NCBI GenBank assembly: GCA_003218395.1
Contig: QHNJ01000019.1
Span: 1 to 37,140, forward strand
DNA from: Verrucomicrobiota bacterium
GTDB taxonomy: Bacteria > Verrucomicrobiota > Verrucomicrobiia > Chthoniobacterales > UBA10450
DNA: 37,140 nt
Direction of reading: 5' to 3'
The notes beneath the pieces were generated by a model. It made no database searches, was not told the origin of the DNA, and saw only the letters and a list, made by a program, of their open reading frames with translations. Positions within the stretch are counted from its first letter, which is position 1, and every line of letters begins with the position of its first letter. This document shows, one piece after another, positions 17,691 to 26,171 of the stretch. Position numbers and translations under genes: made by a program.

Positions 17691-19169
17691 TCATGCTTTG
17701 TGGATGGCTGCAGCGATCGGTGGCCGCGCTTTATGCCAGTCGGTGCTCTTTTCGTAAGCATGCGCGATTTGCAAAATGCGCGCTTCATCGAGCGCTTTAC
17801 CTAACAACTGCAGACCGATGGGCAGACGCCGCCCATCGGCGTCAGCGAAGCCGCATGGCACACTGATCCCACAAATTCCGGCGAGATTTGCGGGGCTGGT
17901 GAAGATGTCGGCCAGATACATATGCAATGGTTCGGTCGTGCGTTCGCCAAATTTAAACGCTGGCATTGGTGAAGTTGGCGAAACTAGCGCATCGACTTTC
18001 TCGAAGGCCTTCGCGAAATCCTGGCGGATTAACTCGCGCACTTTTTGCGCACGCAAGTAATACGCATCGTAATAACCAGAGCTCAAAACATAGGTGCCGA
18101 GAATGATCCGGCGTTTCACTTCCGGTCCAAAACCCTCCCCGCGCGTGCGGCCATAATGATCGAGCAAATCTTTTGGGTTCTCCGCGCGATGTCCGTAGCG
18201 CACACCATCAAAGCGGGCCAGGTTCGCGGAAGCCTCCGCCGTAGCCAGAATGTAGTAGACTGCGGTCGCATAATCGGTATGCGGCAACGAGACATCGACA
18301 ATATCCGCGCCTAACGAATTCAGATGTTTTACCGCTGCATCGATCGCGGCTTTGACCTGAGGATCGGCCCCTTCGATCATGTATTCCTTCGCCAAGCCCA
18401 ATCGCACGCCACGCAGATCTCTTCCCAGCCCTGCCGAATAATCAGGCACCGGTTCGTTCAGAGACGTAGTTTCTTGCAGGTCGTGGCCGGCGATCGCGTT
18501 CATAATCAGCGCCGAATCCCGCACTGTCTTAGTTAACGGACCTACCTGGTCGAGCGACGAGGCGAACGCGACAACGCCGAAACGCGAGACGCGCCCGTAG
18601 GTCGGTTTTAGACCGACAATACCCGAGAGAGCAGCCGGTTGCCGAATCGACCCGCCGGTATCAGTGCCAAGTCCCCCGAAAGCTTCATCAGCCGCAACCG
18701 CCGCGGCTGAACCGCCGCTGGAACCTCCCGGCACCCGCGACAGGTCCCACGGGTTGCGCGTCAATTTCATGGCGGAATTTTCGGTTGAAGAACCCATGGC
18801 GAACTCATCCATGTTGGTTTTCCCGAATGGAATCGCGCCTGCAGCGCGCAATTTCCGAATGACCGTCGCGTCGTAAGGCGCGCGATAGCCGTGCAAAATC
18901 TTTGAGGCGCAGGTGCAGGGCTCACCCGCTACGCTGATGATGTCCTTGATCGCGATCGGCACACCGCCCAGCGGAAGATCGACATTCGCTTTCTCCGCCT
19001 CTTTGGCGGCAGCTTCAAAATCGTGTGAGAGATAAGCGTCGATTTCTCCATCGACATCTTGGATGCGCGCTCGCAAGGCATCGATTACTTCGCGAGGCGA
19101 GACTTCTCGGCGACGCAACAGAGATTGCAGCTCGGCGATGCTCATGGCCGGCAGATCCTTGGCCGTCAT
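17691..19169 (-). CDS. gatA: Asp-tRNA(Asn)/Glu-tRNA(Gln) amidotransferase subunit A
   Basis: Amidase signature GGSSGGSAAAVAADEAFGGLGTDTGGSIRQPAAL. Confidence 0.96.
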   Translation of the reverse strand: MTAKDLPAMSIAELQSLLRRREVSPREVIDALRARIQDVDGEIDAYLSHDFEAAAKEAEKANVDLPLGGVPIAIKDIISVAGEPCTCASKILHGYRAPYDATVIRKLRAAGAIPFGKTNMDEFAMGSSTENSAMKLTRNPWDLSRVPGGSSGGSAAAVAADEAFGGLGTDTGGSIRQPAALSGIVGLKPTYGRVSRFGVVAFASSLDQVGPLTKTVRDSALIMNAIAGHDLQETTSLNEPVPDYSAGLGRDLRGVRLGLAKEYMIEGADPQVKAAIDAAVKHLNSLGADIVDVSLPHTDYATAVYYILATAEASANLARFDGVRYGHRAENPKDLLDHYGRTRGEGFGPEVKRRIILGTYVLSSGYYDAYYLRAQKVRELIRQDFAKAFEKVDALVSPTSPMPAFKFGERTTEPLHMYLADIFTSPANLAGICGISVPCGFADADGRRLPIGLQLLGKALDEARILQIAHAYEKSTDWHKARPPIAAAIHKA

Positions 19170-19456
19170 TCCACGACTTTAGTGACGATGAAAAGACCGT
19201 TTGCCTGGGACGGCGCATTGCTCAGTGCCTGCTTCGCCGTAAACCAATCGCGTGGCTCGTCTTCGCGGAAAACGTTAAAAATTGGCACCGCGTGCGCGGC
19301 TGCTTCCACATGGCTCACATCCACTTCGCACAGTTTTTCAGCGTACCGCAAGACGTCGCCGAGCTGCCTCTGGAAAAGCGCTGTCTCCGCGTTGGTCAAA
19401 TCTAACCGCGCCAGCCTGGCGACGTATGCGACATCAAGGTCGGACGTTTTGGCCAT
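19166..19456 (-). CDS. gatC: Asp-tRNA(Asn)/Glu-tRNA(Gln) amidotransferase subunit C
   Basis: DVAYVARLARLDLTNAETALFQRQLGDVLRYAEKL; ATGA overlap with gatA. Confidence 0.94.
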   Translation of the reverse strand: MAKTSDLDVAYVARLARLDLTNAETALFQRQLGDVLRYAEKLCEVDVSHVEAAAHAVPIFNVFREDEPRDWFTAKQALSNAPSQANGLFIVTKVVE

Positions 19457-19465
19457 GATTATCGA

Positions 19466-19837
19466 TCAAAAATGCAGATGGCTCATTAGCCAGATGACCG
19501 CTGCCGCGAGCGTGGCAGCAAGGAGGAGAAAAACCATCCGCCCCTCGCGTCGCTCTTTGCGCAGTGAACGGGGCCGGCGGGCGCTCCCGCTTTGATCGAA
19601 GTAGCGTTTGTCATGCAGCGCGACCGAGACGTGGAACTGCTGATCGCCTGTATTATCTCTTGTGCGCCGTTCCTCCCCTGGCGTTGGCGATGTCTTCTCT
19701 TTGCTCTCTGGCCCATTTGCGACCATGCGCCCGAGTTTTTCGACCTTCTCACGCAGTTCCGCTTCCCGTCGCGCTATTTCTTCTTGCCTGCGGTGAAGCG
19801 GCGAAGTCGATCTAGGCGAACGACGAAACATCGCCAT
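19466..19837 (-). CDS. Small membrane-anchored protein with charged N-terminal coiled coil
   Basis: C-terminal TM segment MVFLLLAATLAAAVIWLMSHL; likely start MAMFRRSPRS. Confidence 0.6.
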   Translation of the reverse strand: MAMFRRSPRSTSPLHRRQEEIARREAELREKVEKLGRMVANGPESKEKTSPTPGEERRTRDNTGDQQFHVSVALHDKRYFDQSGSARRPRSLRKERREGRMVFLLLAATLAAAVIWLMSHLHF

Positions 19838-19889
19838 CAGTGGCTGGCCATCCAAAAGAAAACAGCAAGGGCGATAGCGCCAAAAATGA

Positions 19890-20354
19890 TCAGTGGTAAC
19901 GTGCAGTCGCTTGCAGCCGGCTGCGCTGCTCGCTGTACTCGGTGCGCGCGTCATCCACTGTGCTCAAAGCCCGGCTCAATTCCTTGTGCAAATCGGCGGG
20001 GTTCCAGGTCTTTGGATCGATCGCTTCGATTAATTCCAGGTGCTGACCGAAACTTTCCCGACTCGCGCGGATTTGCTCGAGCCGTCTCTGCGCATTATAC
20101 GCTTCGCGCTCGAGCACGACGAGCGAGCGTGTCAGCTTGTCGGTCATTTCCGTACGGCCGCGTTCTAATTCCTCTTGACGACGGCTCAGTTCTTCGAGCT
20201 CGCGCTTTTGTTTTTCGATCTGTTCCTGCTCGCGCTTGAGCTGAAGCAGTTGCTCCTGCGCTTTTTGCACTTGCAACTCCAGATGCTCGGAAGAGAGCGC
20301 TTCGTCGTCGCTCAATTCCAGCATCTGTTCAACCGGTCGAATTTTCTCTGCCAT
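19890..20354 (-). CDS. Coiled-coil hypothetical protein
   Basis: Glu/Gln/Lys/Arg-rich heptad-like sequence, 154 aa. Confidence 0.7.
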   Translation of the reverse strand: MAEKIRPVEQMLELSDDEALSSEHLELQVQKAQEQLLQLKREQEQIEKQKRELEELSRRQEELERGRTEMTDKLTRSLVVLEREAYNAQRRLEQIRASRESFGQHLELIEAIDPKTWNPADLHKELSRALSTVDDARTEYSEQRSRLQATARYH

Positions 20355-20543
20355 GACAAATCGTGACGCGTCCTGCAGGCTCGCTGTAGCGCCATATTAA
20401 ATGGCTCACTTAAGAATTCCAGAGATTTCCAAAAGGAAAATTTTCATTTCGCATCGAATGGCACGGCGCGGCGGTCAGGTGCGCCGAGGATCATGGACAA
20501 GCGGACGGGTCGGCGATCCCTCCCTACCATTGGACTGTTTTCA

Positions 20544-21767
20544 TCATCGTCCCGGCATCATTTCCAGCAGTATGCCTTTGAAATATTCCGATTCCGGCAC
20601 GGTGGGAACGACCGGATGATCGGCCGCCTGTTCGAAACGGCGAAGCCTGCGGGCTGAACGCTGCGCGTCCACGAGCGCATCAGCGATCACCTGGGCAAAC
20701 GCATTTTCACTAACGTGGTGCGAGCAGGAAAACGTCGCGAGAATACCATCGCGCGACAGCAATTTGAAGGCGCGAACGTGCAACTCGCGATAACCTCGAA
20801 TCGCGTCGCGCAATCCGCCCTTCGTCTTCGTGAACGAGGGTGGATCGAGAACGATCAAATCATATTGAGAGTGCGCTTTTTCGGCGGCGCGAAGGAATCG
20901 AAAAACATCCTGCTCGATCCATTCCACTTTCAGATGATTTCGCGCAGCGTTTCTTCTAGCGGCCGCGATGTTCGCTGAATTTTCTTCCACGCCCGTGACC
21001 TCGGTCGCTCCGGCACGGGCACAAGCCAGTGCAAATCCTCCCTGGTTCGTGAAGCAGTCGAGCATCCGCCGGCCTTTGGCATATTGCGCAACGGTTTCGT
21101 AGTTCTGCCTTTGATCGAGATAAAAACCGGTCTTTTGCCCGTGCAAAAGATCGACTTCGAACTTTAAGCGGCCGATTTCGATCTCGAATTGCGAAGGAGC
21201 CTCACCGCGCAAAACGCCGCTGTGCAGTTCAAGGCCTTCCGCGCGACGAACCGACGCATCGTTTCGCTCGACGACCGTTGGTGGCGCAAGTTTGCAACTT
21301 GCATCCGTTTGATTGGCAGGTTGGAAACTTGCCCCACTTTCGAAAAGATCGACAACCGCGTTCGCGATCAAGTCTTTTCGTATGTCCATCGCGAGGGTGA
21401 GCGTTTGCAGCACGAAATGATCGCAGTACCGATCGATAATTACCCCTGGAAGTCCGTCGCTTTCGCTCCAGACGACCCGGCAAAGCTTTAGATCCATGTC
21501 TCGCCGCACACGGTATTCCGCCGCTTGCGCGATCCGTCGTTTGAAAAAATCCAGGTCAAGCTCCTGTTTCCGTCGCGAGAAACGGCGAGCCACAATCTGC
21601 GATTTCGAATTATAAATCGCGCTTCCGATCAAATGATCTTTGCCGTCCTTCAGTGAGATGACTTCGCCGTCCGCAGGTTCCCCAAAAATCTTCAGCACTT
21701 CGCTGGAGAATACCCAATCGTGTCCATGCAAAATTCGCGCGCGCGGTTTGACGACGATTCCAGCCAT
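20544..21767 (-). CDS. rlmI: Class I SAM-dependent rRNA (23S m5C-type) methyltransferase with PUA domain
   Basis: MAGIVVKPRARILHGHDWVFSSEV; GFYLDQRQNYETVAQYAKGRRMLDCFTNQGGFALACARAGA; LDPPSFTK. The upstream extension of the ORF is encoded by heptamer repeats. Confidence 0.85.
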   Translation of the reverse strand: MAGIVVKPRARILHGHDWVFSSEVLKIFGEPADGEVISLKDGKDHLIGSAIYNSKSQIVARRFSRRKQELDLDFFKRRIAQAAEYRVRRDMDLKLCRVVWSESDGLPGVIIDRYCDHFVLQTLTLAMDIRKDLIANAVVDLFESGASFQPANQTDASCKLAPPTVVERNDASVRRAEGLELHSGVLRGEAPSQFEIEIGRLKFEVDLLHGQKTGFYLDQRQNYETVAQYAKGRRMLDCFTNQGGFALACARAGATEVTGVEENSANIAAARRNAARNHLKVEWIEQDVFRFLRAAEKAHSQYDLIVLDPPSFTKTKGGLRDAIRGYRELHVRAFKLLSRDGILATFSCSHHVSENAFAQVIADALVDAQRSARRLRRFEQAADHPVVPTVPESEYFKGILLEMMPGR

Positions 21768-21786
21768 AGTTAGCAAACGTCCGACG

Positions 21787-21859
21787 CTGAACGTCGAACG
21801 TCCAACGCTCAACTGAGCCGCTTTTTTGGAGGTTGAAAGTTAAGCGTTGACCGTTAAGC
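21787..21859. repeat. Two inverted heptamer arrays between divergent rlmI and purC
   Basis: CTGAACG TCGAACG TCCAACG CTCAACT and GTTGAAA GTTAAGC GTTGACC GTTAAGC. Confidence 0.8.
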
Positions 21860-21867
21860 GTTTTCAA

Positions 21868-22758
21868 ATGCAGACCGCACTACAATCCTCAATCGATCTT
21901 CCCGGAATCAAAAAACTGCGCAGCGGAAAGGTGCGCGAGGTTTTTGATCTTGGCGAAACGCTCCTCTTCGTCGCCACCGATCGCTTGTCTGCTTTTGACG
22001 TCATTTTGCCAGAGCCGATCCCGCACAAAGGCGCGGTCCTGAATCAACTCTCTGCGTTTTGGTTCAAACGCTTCCATAAGATCGATAATCACTTCGTCAC
22101 GGCGGATTTCGGCGAATTTCCAGAGGAATTACGACCGTTTCGCGCGCAGCTAGCCGGTCGCTCGATGATTGTGCGAAAAGCGAACCCGTTGCCGGTGGAG
22201 TGTGTGGTGCGGGGTTACCTCGCCGGCTCCGGTTGGAAAGAATATCAGGAATCGCAAAGTGTTTGTGGCGAGAAATTGCCGCCTGGTTTAAAGCTCGCTT
22301 CGCAATTGCCGCAGCCAATCTTCACTCCGGCGACAAAGAGTGAGTCCGGCCACGATCTCAATATCACCTGGACGGAATGCCGCCAAATTCTGAGCGTCGG
22401 CCAGGCGGAGCGCGTGCGCGATTTAAGTTTGCAAATTTACGCTGCGGGCCGCGATCACGCCGCGCAGCGCGGGATCATTGTCGCCGACACCAAATTCGAG
22501 TTTGGCGTTGTCGATGGAAAATTGCTCCTGATTGACGAATGCCTTACGCCCGACTCATCGCGCTTTTGGCCGGCGGATCAATACGTTCTCGGGCAAAGTC
22601 CGCCTAGTTTCGACAAACAATTTGTGCGCGATTATCTCGAGACACTTGATTGGGACAAGACACCACCGGCACCGTCGTTACCCAAAGATGTGATCGCAAA
22701 AACTTCGGCCAAATACGTGGAAGCGTTCGAAACGCTGACCGGCGAGAGATTGAGGTAG
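21868..22758 (+). CDS. purC: Phosphoribosylaminoimidazole-succinocarboxamide synthase
   Basis: GKVREVFDLGETLLFVATDRLSAFDVILPEPIPHKGAVLNQLSAFWF; DTKFEFGVVDGKLLLIDECLTPDSSRFWP. Confidence 0.96.
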   Translation: MQTALQSSIDLPGIKKLRSGKVREVFDLGETLLFVATDRLSAFDVILPEPIPHKGAVLNQLSAFWFKRFHKIDNHFVTADFGEFPEELRPFRAQLAGRSMIVRKANPLPVECVVRGYLAGSGWKEYQESQSVCGEKLPPGLKLASQLPQPIFTPATKSESGHDLNITWTECRQILSVGQAERVRDLSLQIYAAGRDHAAQRGIIVADTKFEFGVVDGKLLLIDECLTPDSSRFWPADQYVLGQSPPSFDKQFVRDYLETLDWDKTPPAPSLPKDVIAKTSAKYVEAFETLTGERLR

Positions 22759-22836
22759 CACAGGCATCTTGCCTGTGGGTCGACGGGCTTCCAGGCTTGT
22801 CGAGGAGAAGCGCAAGCAAGATGCCCGCGCCCCACA
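22759..22836. repeat. Dispersed palindromic element (CACAGGCATCTTGCCTGTG...GCAAGATGCCCG)
   Basis: Perfect CACAGGCA-TCT-TGCCTGTG inverted repeat; antisense translation contains HRQDACAT, a peptide typical of spurious ORFs on such repeats. Confidence 0.8.
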
Positions 22837-22847
22837 GCCGAGGACGG

Positions 22848-23834
22848 CTATGCCCCGAGCAAATCGCTAACGAGCGATTTCTCTTCCTTTAGTTCCGCTA
22901 CCGACTTGTCGATCTTGTCACGGCTGAATTCGTTGATCGGAAGTTTTTGGACGATCTCCCATTTGCCATTGCGAACACGGACGGGAAACGATGAGATCAA
23001 TCCTTCCTCGACATCATAACTTCCGTCGGAACAAACCGCCACACTGTGCCAATCGTCGCCCGGCGTGTCGTTCGTGAGCGAACGAACTGTGTGCACGATC
23101 GCGTTCGCGGCCGAACCGGCGGAAGAAAGGCCGCGCGCCTTGATGACGGCTGCGCCGCGCTGTTGCACGGTCGCGATGAATTCTTCCTTCAACCATCCTT
23201 CGTCGCCAATCACGTCGTTGGCCGGGCGATTGTCGATCCTGGCATTATAGAAATCTGGATACTGGGTCGCAGAATGATTTCCCCAGATCGTCATGTTAGT
23301 TACGTAGGTGATTTCGACACCGGCTTTGTGCGCGAGTTGGGCGCGCGCGCGGTTTTCATCCAGCCGCGTCATGGCGAACCAGCGATCGCGCGGAATCTCC
23401 CTTGCGTTGTTCATTGCAATCAGACAGTTCGTGTTGCAAGGGTTTCCGATCACGAGCACCCGCACATCGGCGGCGGCGTTTTTCTCGATGGCCTGGCCTT
23501 GCCCGATGAAAATTTTGCCGTTGATCCCAAGCAAATCTTTCCGTTCCATGCCGGCTTTGCGCGGAATGCTGCCGACCAGCAGCGCCCAATTGATGTCGCG
23601 GAACCCTTCGTCGAGATCAGCGGTCGGTACCACCGATTCGAGCAGTGGAAAGGCGCAATCGTGCAATTCCATCACCACGCCATCGAGTGCGCCGAGCGCA
23701 TTCGGGATCTCAATCAGATGCAGCGTGAGCGGTTGATCCGGCCCGAACATCTCTCCGGAAGCGATGCGAAAGACAAGCGAGTAACCAATCTGTCCGGCAG
23801 CGCCAGTGACAGCGACTTTAAGCGGCGATTCCAT
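22848..23834 (-). CDS. mdh: Malate dehydrogenase
   Basis: [63 protein letters not shown]. Confidence 0.96.
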   Translation of the reverse strand: MESPLKVAVTGAAGQIGYSLVFRIASGEMFGPDQPLTLHLIEIPNALGALDGVVMELHDCAFPLLESVVPTADLDEGFRDINWALLVGSIPRKAGMERKDLLGINGKIFIGQGQAIEKNAAADVRVLVIGNPCNTNCLIAMNNAREIPRDRWFAMTRLDENRARAQLAHKAGVEITYVTNMTIWGNHSATQYPDFYNARIDNRPANDVIGDEGWLKEEFIATVQQRGAAVIKARGLSSAGSAANAIVHTVRSLTNDTPGDDWHSVAVCSDGSYDVEEGLISSFPVRVRNGKWEIVQKLPINEFSRDKIDKSVAELKEEKSLVSDLLGA

Positions 23835-23849
23835 TTCCGACTGTCAGCT

Positions 23850-23870
23850 CTCAACTCTCAACTCTCAACT
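23850..23870. repeat. (CTCAACT)x3 heptamer array between mdh and malQ
   Basis: Same heptamer as in pyrC. Confidence 0.9.
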
Positions 23871-23900
23871 TTGCTTTGCCATGGATGAACACAGATTTTT

Positions 23901-23997
23901 CAGGTAGCGATGCCTCTCCGAGGCGTGCGACGAGTTTTTGTCTGCAGCGCATTCGTCCGGACGAAAGTCGGACGTTTCCGAGAAACGTCCCTACCTG
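23901..23997. repeat. Composite palindromic element CAGGTAG...CTACCTG with inner hairpins
   Basis: Inverted ends; inner GCCTC-tcc-GAGGC and GGACGTTTC-cga-GAAACGTCC. Confidence 0.75.
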
Positions 23998-24010
23998 GAT
24001 AGAATTCACA

Positions 24011-25708
24011 CTAAGTTCTCCGGCTTTTTTCGAGCAGCTCGTGGATCAGCCGCATTCGTGCTTGCGTTTTTCGGCTCGATCGAAGTTGCGGGACGCTTCT
24101 CTGCATTCGCCGCGTCCAATTCGATTTTGCTGTCGTGCCAGGGACGTTGAAGCGGTATTTGCGCGCCAGCAGATCGGTGATCATGACGACGGCAATCCAA
24201 GCGTTGCTTTTAAAAAGCGCTTCGATGATTGCCGGATAAAAATCCTTTTCAAAATCGACCTTGTCGATTTTTGGATCGAACCCCGCGAAGACCGCGATCT
24301 TCGCCAATTCGAATCTCGATTGTTCCGACGTAGCTGTTGGCCGCTCGAAAGCCTCCTCCCACAAAGCGCGAATCGGTTTGTGATCGTGCGTCGTATAAGT
24401 CGCAACGGAGAGACGTTCATATTCGTCTCCGGGAGTGACTTGTTCATCATGCACTTCCCATTGCGGAATTTTGAATCCGGCCACCCCGAGCGACCTCAGG
24501 TTTGGTCGAACATAATCGGGCACCGTGCCAAGATCTTCGCCAATCACCCGCGTAGCGCCGGCCTCTTCTAGGACAACGCGTAGATATTCTTCGCCGTCGC
24601 GTTTATTAGCTTCACAATTTTCCGGCGTTTCGTCATCACGCGGAACGAAATGCGGGGCGCGGCCGCTCGTTCGTTCCAGCATTTGATTCCGATCGAGCGG
24701 CAGAAATTGTTTGTTCTTCCGTGGCCGCCACGGAAAGGCGTAGATGCGGTAAAATCCGAGCACGTGATCGATGCGAAAGAGGTGAAAAATGCGGCGGACG
24801 GCATGCACACGCTTGCCCCACCACTCGAAATTGTCCGCGCGCATCCTGTCCCAGCGGTAGAGCGGAATCCCCCAGTTTTGTCCCCATTTTTGCGTGAACT
24901 CGTCGTCCTTGAAGTACGGTTCGGGAGGTGCGCCGCCGGCCCAATCGAGCACGAATTCATCCCGCCGCGCGAAAACGTCGGCGCTATAATAACTGACGCC
25001 AAACGGAATATCACCCATCAGCGCAACGCCGCGTTCTTCGGCATACGATTTGATCTCCCGCCATTGCTGATGCGCGATCCATTGCACATAAGAGAAGAAA
25101 TTTTCGCGGTTCTTTACGGCTGCTCGTCGGTCCTGTGGCAGATCGTGCAGCCAGGTCCGCGCTCTTTCCATTGATTGATGTTGCGCCGGCCATCGATTCC
25201 ACGCGGCGTTATCGTCATTCTGTTCCATGAGAACTCGGAAAAACGCGTAGTCGTGCAGCCACGCGGCTTCGTCTTGGCAAAATTTCCGAAAACCGGACTT
25301 TCGATCTTCGCCGGCGCGAGCCGAGAAATTCGCGAACGCTTGCTCAAGCAGGCGTCGTTTCAATTTTTTGACCTGGCGATAGTTAACTCCGCCGCGCCGC
25401 AGCTTCTCCAGATCAACCTCTGCCAACACAGCATCAAACTCTGCGCGCGTTAGTTCTGGCGGGGCGTTTGCCCCAAGCTGTAACGTGGTCGGCTCGATCG
25501 CCAGCGCACTGATGGCGTTGTAAGGGCTGTTGTCCGCCCCGATTTCGTTGATCGGCAGGAGTTGAACAAGCTTGAATCCAATCTCGGCGGCCCAATCGAT
25601 AAACTCCCGCAACGCCCCGGTATCGCCAATTCCAAGATCGTCTTCACCGCGCAGCGCAAACAACGGCACCAGCACGCCAGCAATCTTTTTCTCCGGCGAC
25701 AAATTCAT
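24011..25708 (-). CDS. malQ: 4-alpha-glucanotransferase
   Basis: LQLLPINEIGADNSPYNAISALAIEP; RIDHVLGFYRIYAFPW; VIGEDLGTVPDYVRP. Confidence 0.95.
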   Translation of the reverse strand: MNLSPEKKIAGVLVPLFALRGEDDLGIGDTGALREFIDWAAEIGFKLVQLLPINEIGADNSPYNAISALAIEPTTLQLGANAPPELTRAEFDAVLAEVDLEKLRRGGVNYRQVKKLKRRLLEQAFANFSARAGEDRKSGFRKFCQDEAAWLHDYAFFRVLMEQNDDNAAWNRWPAQHQSMERARTWLHDLPQDRRAAVKNRENFFSYVQWIAHQQWREIKSYAEERGVALMGDIPFGVSYYSADVFARRDEFVLDWAGGAPPEPYFKDDEFTQKWGQNWGIPLYRWDRMRADNFEWWGKRVHAVRRIFHLFRIDHVLGFYRIYAFPWRPRKNKQFLPLDRNQMLERTSGRAPHFVPRDDETPENCEANKRDGEEYLRVVLEEAGATRVIGEDLGTVPDYVRPNLRSLGVAGFKIPQWEVHDEQVTPGDEYERLSVATYTTHDHKPIRALWEEAFERPTATSEQSRFELAKIAVFAGFDPKIDKVDFEKDFYPAIIEALFKSNAWIAVVMITDLLARKYRFNVPGTTAKSNWTRRMQRSVPQLRSSRKTQARMRLIHELLEKSRRT

Positions 25709-25713
25709 TCCCT

Positions 25714-25735
25714 AGCCACGGATGAACACGGATGA
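25714..25735 (+). repeat. Left inverted-repeat copy AGCCACGGATGAACACGGATGA bracketing the GxxExxY gene
   Basis: 18/22 match to the reverse complement of 26144-26165. Confidence 0.8.
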
Positions 25736-25743
25736 AACACGGA

Positions 25744-26139
25744 TTAGAAGACAAGGGGCTTATACTCGACTTTGTTTCGTCCAAAGTTAACGAGCATTCC
25801 CACCTTGAGACCGATTGCTTTTAGCTCGTTGAGCAACTGAGCTTCGTCTCGCTTGTCGTACTGTGGGTTAACTTTAATTTCGACAGCGACGGAATCGGCG
25901 ACAATCAAATCAGCGTCGTAGTCACCGACGACGACTCCTTTGTATTGAACCTGAATGCGTCTTTCAATCTCCGCGGCAACACCGCGACGGATTAATTCGA
26001 CTTGCAATGCACGCTGATAAACTCGCTCAAGAAATCCGTAACCAAGTTGATCATGCACCTCAAATGCGGCTCCGATGATCTTCTCGGTAGTGGCGCGATG
26101 CAGCAACTTCTCCGGGTGTTCTTCGTGGATTTCTAACAT
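25744..26139 (-). CDS. GxxExxY protein
   Basis: KIIGAAFEVHDQLGYGFLERVYQRALQVEL and VAVEIKVNPQYDKRDEAQLLNELKAIGLKVGMLVNFG. Confidence 0.9.
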   Translation of the reverse strand: MLEIHEEHPEKLLHRATTEKIIGAAFEVHDQLGYGFLERVYQRALQVELIRRGVAAEIERRIQVQYKGVVVGDYDADLIVADSVAVEIKVNPQYDKRDEAQLLNELKAIGLKVGMLVNFGRNKVEYKPLVF

Positions 26140-26143
26140 CTGC

Positions 26144-26165
26144 TTATCGGTGTTAATCCATGGCT
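26144..26165 (-). repeat. Right inverted-repeat copy (AGCCATGGATTAACACCGATAA on minus strand)
   Basis: Lies between the GxxExxY start codon and the end of the helicase gene. Confidence 0.8.
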
Positions 26166-26171
26166 AAAAAA

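Noticed and set aside
22604-22835. ORFs containing HRQDACAT / AQASCLW around 22.7 kb as small proteins
   Set aside because: They are translations of a dispersed palindromic repeat.
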